Source: Antedon mediterranea
Lineage: Eukaryota; Echinodermata; Crinoidea; Comatulida; Antedonidae
Assembly (NCBI RefSeq): GCF_964355755.1
Contig: NC_092672.1
Location: 13,140,501 to 13,204,500 of the forward strand
Length of the DNA stretch: 64,000 bases
Direction: 5' to 3'
Shown here: piece by piece, positions 53,301 through 64,000 of the stretch
Layout: every line of letters begins with the position of its first letter
How positions within the stretch are numbered: position 1 is the stretch's first letter
Program-made: the position numbers and the translations under genes
The notes under the pieces: model-generated
Told to the model about the DNA's origin: nothing
The model's database searches: none
What the model saw: the letters and a program-made list of their open reading frames with translations, nothing else

Positions 53301-56300
53301 TCAGACAAAATCATGGATTTTACATTTTATTGTGCCACACCACGAGTTGACGTTGATGATAATACGATGTCTACGTTTATTGGCGGATATAGTGGCAGTG
53401 ATCATCAAACAAGTGATATACAAATCGGAAAAATTGTAACTGAAATTGGCGAAGATTTTCTCGGTCGTGAAATAACATGGAACGATGGATCCAAAGTAGG
53501 AGTGATATTGGGCAATGAAACCATGTTTCCAGCTGGAACTCGTGTCCACCTCGCAACTCCGGAAAACTCCAATGCATTGCGTGTGTTTATTGACTCTGCC
53601 AGTGGCGTTAATAAACTGGGAGCATTTTACGCAAAAGCTAATAAATTACGAATGTGTAGTTATATATCTAGCGAAATTGTGTCAATCATCTTAAGTAAAC
53701 ATGGTAAGTTTTTGAAAAATCTTTCCACGGTAAGAGAATTGAATGATTATGACGTTGGTGGGACACGAGGTGCACATTAGCGACCATACTATAATTATTT
53801 ACATATTGTATATAATGATAGGCCTATATGAAAGAATGCAAAAGACCAACTGTGTTTTAATGTTTATCTATAGACCGACCATTTATTACCATCAATATAC
53901 CATTGAAAAAAAAGTGTATCCAGTCAAAACAATCATCAATTCAATTTTGGTCTTCATCAAATACAGCATGTTGAAGTTGTAATAATATAATTTAGAATTA
54001 TAATAAATTATTATTAATAGTTTCTAATACGGAATTTTATAGAATATGTTTATTGTTTAGATTTTACTTTGTCATACTGTTCAGTCATTAGTTAATGTTA
54101 ATTATAATCTTGTAGCATCAGTAACGTCTGTTAGAAGAACTTGGACAACAGGTACAGGAGAACGTGTAATGATGAACATGGTTGCTGACAACTCGACAGA
54201 TAAATGGTGGCGCCACAACGGCATTACTTTAAACGAATGGAACAACAGTCTTTTTATCAAATTAGATGTAGTAAGAAAACAAGATGCTGGAATATACGAA
54301 TGCTTACCTACAGAAAATTGGGAGAATGGGAATAAAGGAATTACAAACTTAATTGTCAGAGGTAAAATAATTGTTTACTTAAAATGTTCAAATGCTAACA
54401 GGCTTGTAATAAACAATCGATTATTACTTCAAAGAAGTGACATTTTATTTTCAGAGTGTCCTCTTCGTAAATGGGGACCACCTCATTGTTTACGGAACTG
54501 TCCAACTTGTTACAATGGCGGAGTTTGTGATGACGTAACAGGATCATGTGTCTGTACCGTTGGGTTTCGTGGTGTCAATTGTGAAATAGGTGTGTGTGTT
54601 ACCTTCTTTGTTCCTATAACTTATGTACAATTGTATACCGTATAAGATACAAAATATAAACACATATCAAGCCAAGTTTCCAATAATCAAATTTTTGTAT
54701 TTAAGACCCGGCAAGACATAGTTCAACTGATACTTCAACGGGTTTTATATTAATTCATGTTTTCAGATTGATCTCAAACCTGCTCAATAATAATTTCGAC
54801 ACTAAAACAAATTGTTGCACATTAACAATTCAATCAATTCACAGCACAGTTCTTGATCATTTGTGTACATGCCAAGTTGAACTTACGTTCTGTACATCCT
54901 AGGTCTACATTTAAATAATTACTAACAATAATTCATAAGTATCTACCTTATTATAGGCAAACCATGTACGGTACAATATTACGTAATACGATATTGTAAT
55001 TTCAAGAAAACCATATCCTGAAATATTATTTATAACTACATCATGAGATAGTTTTCTTTCTTTCCTAAAGGTGAATACTACTGTACATAACAAAGTATTT
55101 AAAAAAAAACCTCAAGAGAATGTAACATATATAACATAACAAGTATCAGTTAAGGTAGTAGTAAAATATTATGAAAAAAACTTATTTTTCATTACTTTTA
55201 TTTGAAATATAGCATGTGGTTCGGATACGTTTGGAAGACATTGCAGTATGTTTTGTTCAAGTAAGGATATCGAATCGTGTATGGGAAAGGTGATATGTCC
55301 GCCGTCACCACAGGGATGTTCGTGCACCGATGGATATACTGGTCCAGACTGTCTTGACGGTACGATACATCTAATATTTATTTTTACATAATATCAATTA
55401 TATTCAGGGCTTGGTTTCTGAGTTTATTTAAAATAAGTATTTCATTTTATTATGTCTTGGCCTCCATAAAAAAGTCATAAGTATATTTATATACTGTACT
55501 CACTAATTATATTATATATATATATATATACCAGTTGGTCGAAGTGACCATTGTTGTATTTTGTTGGAACCATCAACCAATCTTGCAGATGATAAATTAC
55601 AAGCCGGCACATTTGCTGTTTCGTCCACTAAGAGACTCCTCGATCAGATCATTTGGACAATGGATGACTTTGCATGATTGGAATCATCGTAGTGCTTATG
55701 AAAACTCTTCAGATTTTTTTGGAAATTTTTAATCAGGAGCTCAACAGTGCTTTTGAAGAGCATTTTCCTCACATTTTCACTAACAAGAGATTGAATGACA
55801 AGCCCTGGTTTACAACTAAATTAATAAAATTAATTTTGAAACGCCATGTGGCTTACCGAAATGGACAGGATATCCAGTAGAAAATCTTACGTTGTAATGT
55901 ACAGCAGGAAGTCAAACTAGCGAAGGCTTCGTTCTATGAAAAGTCTATTGCTCCCTTGAAAGGGAACAAACCTGGAAAATGGCACCGCAGTGTCCAGAAG
56001 CTCTGTAATATGAGAAAGAAATCAAGTCGTATTCCTGGCTCTGATGTTGACCCTATAAATACCGTTGAATGCATCAATAGCCATTTTGCACTTAATCAGC
56101 TTCCGGCTTTGAATATCAACAAGCTACCAGCCTTCCTCCCAGCAAGTGAACCACCAGTTATACATGAATGGGAAGTTCGTAAGGCTTTGAATGAATTGAA
56201 CTGTAAAAAATCAAGCCACCCATCAGACTTACCAATTAAAATAATTAAGGAATTTGCTATTGAACTTGCTAATTCGCTAACTAAATTATTTAATACCTGT

Positions 56301-59300
56301 CTCAATGAGGGAAACTCTCCACGTCAGTGGATAACTGCTACAATAGTTCCAGTTCCAAAACAAAACAAGATCCGCTCCTTTGATGATCTTCGTCCAATAT
56401 CATTGACGCCGGTCTTTGCTAAGATTTTTTAGGCATTTATTGCCAAAAGGATTATTGACGATATTGATAATAAATTAGACACTAAACAGTATGGTAATAC
56501 TAAAGGTTCATCTAATATACATTATCTTGTGGATATGTTAAATCATATTTATATGAAAGTCTTGACAAGCCCAAACAATCAGTTGAACTCTGTACAATTG
56601 ATTTTACTAATTTCTACTTCTGTGTGAAAGAACTCATACTACCAAACTTGGCACGCACATTTCTTTCACCAAATCAATCTCTTGTGGAGTACCACAGGGA
56701 ACCAAACTGGGACCCGTATTATTTTTGGTTCTAGTAAATGATGCTGCCATTGAAAGTTGTACACGTTGGAAATTTGTGGATGACCTTACTCTAGGGGAAG
56801 TAACCAAATGTGGTGCTTCCTCTAACTTAGAGAGTGTCCTTAATAGTGTCAGTGAATGGTGTGCATCTAATGATGTTCTACCTAAAGCAGCTAAGTGCCA
56901 AGTAATTGAATTTAATTTTTTAAAGCAACGGCAGCTTAATTTAGTATACACTATTGATAACTTTAATCTTCCAATAGTTAATAAGTTAAAATTGCTTGGT
57001 GTAATAATCCAAAATGACCTCAAATGGGGTTCAAATGTTAATAATATAACATCAAGAGCCTCACTTAGGCTATTCTCATTATGTATCCTGAAAAGGTCTA
57101 ATGCACCAGTCAGTAACCTGGTTACAGTATTTACATCATATATCAGACCTGTGCTGGAATATGCCTGCCAGGTTTGGCATTCATCAACAACTGTTCAGCA
57201 ATCTAATTTAATGAAAAAAATTAAAAAACGGGCATTGCGCATAATTTTAAGCCAACATTACGTTAGCTATGAATTAGCCTTAGAACACATAGGTTTGCTT
57301 TCTCTAAAGTCCCGTAGAGAACAGATTCTTCTAAAGTTTGGCAAGAGTCTTTTAGAATCTACCAAATTTAGAAATATGTTACCAGCATATCTGATAGGCA
57401 TTCAAGATCGTTAAGGATTAATACTATTTTAAATAGCAAATAACCCATTGGAACACTTTAAATTTAAGCATAAAACGTGATAGGTTTTAAGTAAATCAAA
57501 CATAATTATATCATATACCACAACAAAATGTATACATTTATTTGTCTGAAAAACTGTTTCAGCTATCATTTTCTGTAGGCCCTAAAACTTTTTAAAAATG
57601 TAATTTTTTAGCCTTTTATTGTTTTTGGCTGTCTCTACAAATCTATACAGGCGACTTATGTCTGATTTTGCTTGCATGTGCCACATTTAAGAGAACCTAA
57701 AGAAGAGAAAAAAAGATAATAATTGTTTTCTATTAATGTTTTATATTACGTTTATATGCTTCTATTCGTGCGCAATTAATTATCGTGAGATTCTGAAAGC
57801 GTTAGTGGTTGGTTAGTGTGTAAAAAAAAACCAAAACAACCTTTAAATTTGTATAATGATTACAAATAGTATATTGATTAAGTTAACAAGGGTATAAATT
57901 TGATTATGGACATTTTGTAGAATGTTCTTCTGGAATGTATGGCTCTGATTGTCAGCAGAGGTGCCAGTGTGACGTCAGTCATTGTGATCGAAAGTTTGGA
58001 TGTAATGGAATATGTTACGAAGGATATACTGGACCTCAATGCCAAGGTAACCAAACTTAATCGAAGTAGTTAAATATTTCAACATAATAATCACCTATCT
58101 GTCGAGTACGATATCCTATTCAGAAACACACTGTATAATGCCCTCCGATTGACTAGAATGATAATGATGACGGTGCTTGAATAACATTAAAAACATATAA
58201 AGCTAACAACTAGGCTTATACTCAAATTCCTAACTGGTGCATCATGCGTAATCTTTGCTTACCATTTTTAAATATTTTAAGTGTATTTGGAGTCCGTTGC
58301 AGCTAAAATGGTTTTATTGTTATTCACACATAATCCTAAATTTATCGTTTTCGATTTTTTTAGATTTTCATATAATATATTATATTTCCGAAAAGCCGAT
58401 TATTATTGTTTCACACGTCTTTTTGGTATAATTGTAAGTAATTCTTTGTATGCGTCTGTGAACCTCAACACCAAGTAATTGTAATCAGAGTGGTCTCAAC
58501 TAACCCCTGTACATCTACTTCTCGGACAACTGCCACCCGAACAAACCACCCTCCATACCCATTAGGACAATGTTTTTTTAAATGTGGCCTCACTAAACTC
58601 ACTTCTATTTAGTTATAATAGAGCCATGTTCTCAAGTTTTCTTGAAATTCCGAAAGGAAAATTCAATTTGTTCTGGTTTGGACCAGTCTAACCTTTGACC
58701 ACAAATGTTGAGTGTTTCTATTTAAATTCGTGTAATTCTGTACCAAATCGCGTTTCAGCTTTGATATTGTACAATTTTCATTGTCAAAATATTTGTGAAA
58801 CTGTGTTTTTAAAAATATGTCATCAAGATCCATTTTTGATAAAAATAAATTCGGGAACAATTGTAATTTTGAATAAAAAAATTCAAAAAGTACAATTTTG
58901 ACCAAACCACTTTACCATATTATTATTTGCATGTAAACTTCATGTTTTGTATCATTAGATTGATAATTAGAAATAGCTCCTATAGGGTACTTCATTTGAT
59001 AATGTTACATCAGTCAGTCCAGATGTTTATAGATTTAAAAAAAAAGTACTAGGTACTAAAATCAGATTAAAAAAAAAGGTTTAAAAAGTATTGTAACTTG
59101 TTTTGGGTGACCAATATTTTTCATAGGTTTCCTGGAAAAATAGGACGACACACGAGTTTCCTTTCTAAAGGTCCCTTCGTGTCGAGTGCCACCAAACGGC
59201 GCTCATTCGTATGTTCGCAACGACATGGATTGACCAGCCCATCGGGGTAACCTCTACTTTTCCGAAAGCACATACGAGGGTTTACACTGGACCTTCAGTT

Positions 59301-62300
59301 TTAAGTCATTATCCGCGAAGGCTTGTACTACCATAACAATGGTCAATGAGTGACTTGATTACCTAAAAAATTAAAATAAAAAATACAGTAGACCAATAAT
59401 GATGATGAACATTTTAAGTGGGAAAAGGTTGTCATAGAGAGTGTCTATAGTAGATTTTGGGGTGGGATATTTCTTTAGTCAAACCACAAAATATTAAATG
59501 ATATTGAGTTTCTGATTTAAAGGGTAGGGCATTGGACAAGGAAGTTGCTTTAAATTAAAAAAATGTTACAATATGAAGAAAGAGAACAATGAAGTAACTC
59601 TTTGAAGCACTGAATGGGATCTTTGTGGGTCCTGGTAAGATGGAATCTAGGGTAGTCCGGCGCGGAACCGGTGCAGCCCTAATAGCCACACTGCCTATTT
59701 GTTGCACCATCACCCGGACAACTTAAGAGTGCTGTTACAGTAGGCCTATATATTTTGTAATGTTATGTAAGAAATAGGCTACAGTTGTTTTCAAGGAGTG
59801 GTTAGTATTTTCTATGCCTAATATTGGACCAATTGCAAAAGGTTTATGGATACTTTTTAACCGTAATTTGTTATTGCAAAATGCGAACAAATTAAATGAA
59901 ATAATTAATTAGCTTCGTACAGTTATCCAGGGGTGTATATGTTGTCCTGGAAGGTAGTTGTCCAAAAGGTTAATTGTACTTGGAGTAAATATCCTACGGG
60001 TGATTGTTCAGGCGGTAGTTGTCCGAGGAGGATAGTTGTCAAGGTTGTAGTTGTCCTGGTGGTGATTGTCAAAATAAAAGGTAGTTGTCCGAGAAAGAGC
60101 TTCTTCCAAGAACGATCTACCACTGAAATGTAAATTTAAATGTTATTTTAATTTCAGAATTGGTGCATGATCGTACTTGTTCCAATGGTCACTTTGGTGC
60201 TTTGTGTAACTATCCTTGTCACTGCCAACACTCATCAAATTGTCATCGTAATGGAAGCTGTGATAATGGATGTACTTCTGAATGGACAGGGACCGACTGC
60301 AGTATTGGTATGTTTTACACAAGCATAGGTGTAACGTTAGTTTTAGGCAAAATAATTCGCCATCTAAGGTATATTTTAGTTAAATAGGTAATATTTAAAG
60401 GTTTGCATGGCAAAATTTTTTTTATTAAAGTTAGATTTGAGGTAAATCATATGATTTCAAAAGATGCATGATTGAGTATTCCTACTTTAATGTGTAATTT
60501 TATCTTTAAAGGGTATCTGTAAGGTTTCATTGATTGAATATTATATAATCGATTAGCTTAATCATATCAACAAAGTCTTGGAAATTTTAAATCAATGTGA
60601 TAGATGCAGATGAAGACTATGCTTACTTACTACAGTAAAATCACAATTACCTTTCCGTGTAAAGGTATAGTCATTATATCAAAAATTAATTGTACAAAGA
60701 TAATAATTAAAGTACATCAATTCTGTGTAAATTAATACAGCTTTGCCGTATATATTGAGAAGATTGAACGTGACTGATATACGAGCAACTAGTATAGATG
60801 TGTCTCACTTATGGGTATTTGGCGAAGACTTTGGAACTGGACCCGCTACTGCTTATGTATTGTGTTACCGTAGCACCACCGATTGGTTTTGTCAGAAAAC
60901 AATACAAAGTCTGTCAACAATCAATGACTTAATACCAAACACAACAATTGAAGTAAAGGTTCAAGTTTTCAAAAGGATTGGTTATGATGACATTGGAGGT
61001 CCTATGATAACTGTTACAAGAATCAGAACTATTTGTCTTGGTAAGTTCTAAACTTGATCAATTAGTTTAATTTGTCTAGTTTTGTTTATAGTTTAAAAAT
61101 AAAAATAAACTCTATACAACTCGCAACAAAACGTATTCTCAGCATTATAATCTCTTTTCCTTTTTATTTTTTTTTTACAAAATTCAGTTCTCACCCTTTT
61201 GGTGACGACAATATTGTCATTAAAACTGAGTGTGGTAGAATAATAATTGACAATTTTATATACAATACTGTTTTATTTTTAATTTTATCTTTTTGTATTC
61301 ATTTTATTGTAAAAACCTGTACAACCAATAATGGAAGTATAATTACATGTACAATATATAATATATATATATATATATATTATATTGGTTGAACATAACA
61401 TTTACGCATAATATGACAGGGAGTATATCTTAACTGTAATGTTAGTACAATTTAATACAAAATCAAATATAGACTAGAATATAATAGAGCACTGGAAAGG
61501 TAAGATTTACTAAGATGAATTATCAATTACAGAACCTCTTGATTCGCCAAAGGTAGAAACATTGTCAACCATCAAGGACACCATTGTAGTAAAATGGAAG
61601 GTGGGCATTTTCAATGTATTTTTTAATTACCTTATTGTTGTTGTAGCTTAATAATACATCCATTTTTTGAGCTAATGTATTGTTTTATCTGCCTTAAAAT
61701 TTGCCAGTCACAAGTATATAGACAGTATCGAATTTGATCGATAAACTTTTAAGTATTAATAATAATGTAAACGACATTTTACTGTAGTTAGGTTTACTTT
61801 TTCGAAGGCTGTAGATTTCAATCCTACGCGGTTGCAGTGTGACAGTTTATTACATTACGACGTTGGTTACCAAACTGGGATTAACGACGCTTGGGAAACA
61901 TTTCAAGTTAATTATGATCAGACCGAAGCAACTATTAACTTTTTAGCTTATGACATGGTATATCAAGTTAGAGTTAGGGCAGTGAATACAGCAGGAATTA
62001 CAGGACCATGGAGTGAAATATGGACAATTAAAATTCCAGAAAATAAAACAGGTCAGGTTTCGTTCTTTATAATTGACAATAACTCAGACTCTATAGACTC
62101 AGCATTAGTGCGCTTACCGGTAAAAAATCAAAATGCCAGAAAATTTCAAACAATAGTAAACGATATTTTGAAATAGTTGTGTTTGTTACTCTTGTTTCGA
62201 TACTTTTTTCCATCTTCTAACTCTCATCTACTAGGCCTAAGTAAACGAATTGCTTATACATTGATTTACACTCATCTACTAAAACGAATTATTTATACAT

Positions 62301-62952
62301 TTGCTTTCATCTACTAAATTATTTAATTGTTTATACATTTTCTTATTTAGGATCAAAGATAGCTATATATGTGCTCTCATCAGTTGTCGCATTGTTAGTT
62401 ATTTCTACCGTTGTGGTTCTTGACAAATTGAGGTATGTGTCGAATGACCCTGGTTAGACATATATTGCAATTAAGTGTATTCATTTGAATAATCAACTGA
62501 AACTTACAACATTTCATCTCTCATCAGTAACGCCATAACATTATTTAAACCTTTATCATTGAGTAATAATTATGCTTACTAATTCCTATTTCAGACGAAT
62601 GAAACGCCAGGTTAACGGATATAAAAAGGATTATGGGAACGTTCAGATTAACACAATATCAAAACCGTCACAAAATTACCAAGACGACAGTTACACTTCA
62701 CTGCAAAAAGAAGCGCGTTGTTTGGCAGAATCCCCTAACAATACCTACGAACAAGAAACCCCAAAAGACGAGATATTTTATTTGAACGTTACCAATTTAT
62801 CCCAAAATAAACAAACAGAAGACGCCATAGCCGATACTGATACAACGTATGATGAAATCTGTGTTGGCGGCTTAGAGAAGGAAAGAGGAACTGATGCTCG
62901 AAAAAAACCTCCGGTGCCTAAGAAACCAACAATTACGAATGACAAAGAATAA
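47315..62952 (+). CDS. Gene C: intact Tie-like kinase-less receptor, mosaic of B-like and A-like halves
   Basis: Exons: 47315-47381, 48571-48939, 49456-49710, 50267-50398, 50838-50972, 51688-51819, 51924-52088, 52331-52651, 53305-53703, 54116-54361, 54455-54589, 55213-55359, 57921-58046, 60158-60307, 60741-61040, 61533-61600, 61808-62051, 62351-62432, 62595-62952. Every exon has the length of its gene A counterpart, giving 1276 residues with the same domain order, an intact membrane helix (VVVLDKLR) and tail. Exons 1-6 and their introns track gene B (the intron 1 MITE, the intron 5 166-bp repeat, an exon 2 protein identical to B). From late exon 7 onward they track gene A (FN3a with WREVNVDDL and HRQIDGENY, the intron 13 block and minisatellite). 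No disabling change is seen. Confidence 0.85.
47759..48063. mobile_element. TTAA MITE (305 bp) in gene C intron 1
   Basis: Same insertion as 27465-27769 in gene B, TTAA at 47755-47758 and 48064-48067. Gene A has the empty site. Confidence 0.85.
51001..51168. repeat. 166-bp structured repeat, copy 3
   Basis: The intron 5 counterpart of 30762-30927, 168 bases here because of small indels. Same sharp ends. Confidence 0.7.
52718..53266 (-). mobile_element. 5'-truncated LINE 3' end in gene C intron 8
   Basis: A five-base target duplication TATTA (52713-52717 and 53267-53271) is confirmed by the empty site in gene A. The plus-strand left end is a (TCAAG)n tail. Minus-strand translation gives WKYCIAGWGGNV, DRVVRRVERMSGLCQQ and TNRYLFSFLPTGIRRH, the C-terminal end of a CR1-like reverse transcriptase. 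Confidence 0.8.
55508..55530. repeat. (TA)n run beside the LINE in gene C intron 12
   Basis: Pure TA run directly before the LINE-derived sequence; it may mark the insertion site. Confidence 0.7.
55535..57414 (+). mobile_element. LINE reverse transcriptase remnant in gene C intron 12
   Basis: Broken plus-strand frames give, in order, NDKPWFTTKLIKLI, KPGKWHRSVQKLCNM, ALNELNCKKSSHPSDLP, DDLRPISLTPVFAKIF, a CGVPQGTKLGPVLF motif (near 56687), the catalytic FVDDL (near 56779), KLLGVIIQNDLKW, and LEYACQVWHSS with a C-terminal thumb region. Stops and frameshifts interrupt it at about 55878 and 56432 and again near 56600. The endonuclease domain is missing. Confidence 0.85.
58047..60157. other. Gene C intron 13, counterpart of gene A intron 13
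   Basis: Near-collinear with 17768-19806, including the GC-richer block (about 59130-59310) and the GTAGTTGTCC minisatellite (about 59930-60100). No coding signal. Confidence 0.65.
61353..61385. repeat. (TA)n microsatellite in gene C intron 15
   Basis: Homologous to the longer run in gene A (21003-21066). Confidence 0.85.
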
Positions 62953-63309
62953 CACAATTTGTAGGCGTATAACACATGAAAAATCTTTAAATGCATTCTG
63001 CTTATGCAGTAAATATGTCATAAATATGGCTACATAGTTTTCTATAAAATATATAATTTCTTGAATCGCAGTGACCAAGTTACGATTAACGCGTTTTTAT
63101 TAAATATTAAAATGACTTGAGTGTTTTGTATCTGTTTTTTTTTAATTTATAATAATAGGTAAAATAAAATATATGCTAATTCTGCCAAGTGAAATACTGT
63201 TTATGAATGATTTGTTTTCTCTTTTGTGGGGATTTTACATTACATTTTTATCATTATTATATTGAAAACAATTGTTAAAAATGAAAAACAATGCACATCT
63301 AAATTTAAC
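62953..63309 (+). terminator. Gene C 3' UTR region with candidate polyadenylation signal
   Basis: AATAAA at 63163-63168 lies 211 bases after the stop, in the same context as in gene A. Confidence 0.45.
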
Positions 63310-63313
63310 TTAA

Positions 63314-63839
63314 ATATGTATTGTCCCTTGAAACACAAAAAAATGAAGGTCAAAATATTCAAAATTTAAATTGGCCATATCAAAGTAATATTAAAGTTAT
63401 TCACTTTAAGTCGAAAATTCGAGCCAAAAACAACAAGTTTACGTAATTAACAGGTAGATTAATTTGATTACATTTCGTCTGGAAAATCGTCGGGAGCGAA
63501 AGTAAACAAAGATTTCAAACCATGAGTATGCACGATGCTAATTAGGATTGTTTACCACTCGTCACGGTTGATGAGAAGGTGTTTCGATTGCGCGGAAATT
63601 CTATGATTATGCATAGAGAGTAGCCGTTGCATTATGAGATATATTTTGATCGAAAACTTTGACTGGAAGTCAAAGTTATTTTTTGGAAAAAAAACGTCTG
63701 TATTTCAGTTAAATTATTTTTTTTTCGACAAATTTTTTGGTGAAAATTAATAACTATTATGATACTTCAAAATGACCCACTTTTTTCGAAATCTTTTATT
63801 TTTTATTTTTTTGGAATTAGTCAAAGGGACAATGCATCT
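63314..63839. mobile_element. TTAA MITE (526 bp), complete copy downstream of gene C
   Basis: Left end ATATGTATTGTCCC and right end GGGACAATGCATCT, TTAA at 63310-63313 and 63840-63843. Counterparts after A (from 22995) and after B (from 45234) have lost the right end, so this copy shows the original borders. Confidence 0.75.
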
Positions 63840-64000
63840 TTAATGGATGAGCTAAGTATTTGAAAACGCAAACTTTGTTTTAATGCATATTCAAATGCGG
63901 GATGCGTGCGGGATTAGGTTTCTATCTCAACTTTCCTACTTATATAAATATTATAATTATGTAGTATCGTACGGTATTACATCATTGTTTTCTTTTACAT

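Overview
This is an animal (intron-rich eukaryotic) nuclear window, AT-rich and crowded with transposons. The coding content and repeat landscape fit a marine invertebrate deuterostome, most likely an echinoderm. That placement is an inference from general character; no marker gene fixes the species.

The core is a head-to-tail array of three copies, all on the + strand, of one 19-exon gene: A (1879-22625), B (27025-44863) and C (47315-62952). Spliced by eye, with GT-AG borders and phases that close at every junction, A and C each encode a 1276-residue type I membrane protein. It has a signal peptide, then an ectodomain resembling the Tie (angiopoietin receptor) layout used twice: [Ig1-Ig2-EGFx4-FN3] and again [Ig1-Ig2-EGFx4-FN3], followed by one more FN3, a transmembrane helix and a 119-residue tail. 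The tail has no kinase domain. It carries seven tyrosines, two of them in YxNV motifs, one YDEI and one PxxPxK motif. This looks like a kinase-less Tie-like receptor that signals through recruited adaptors.

The copies are not equivalent. B has a 7-base deletion at the end of the transmembrane exon that creates an in-frame TGA, so it should end as a 1155-residue tail-less protein although its tail exon is still intact. C is a mosaic: from its promoter into exon 7 it follows B, and from late exon 7 to the end it follows A, which points to unequal crossing-over or gene conversion. The downstream flank of C repeats that of B up to the window edge, so the array may continue.

Region by region: 1-1011 holds a broken PIN-like ORF, probably from a mobile element. 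1012-1679 holds a short tandem repeat with DR1-type motifs. Then come gene A, a 4.4-kb spacer with nested LINEs, gene B, a 2.4-kb spacer, gene C, and a spacer running off the end.

The introns differ mainly by insertions, and the paralogous introns serve as empty sites. This gives precise borders for a TTAA-flanked MITE family, a nested pair of Helitrons, a Harbinger transposase remnant, a 2.3-kb element with perfect 31-bp terminal inverted repeats, a 5S rRNA-like insertion, several LINE fragments and a sharply bounded, structured 166-bp repeat of unknown origin.
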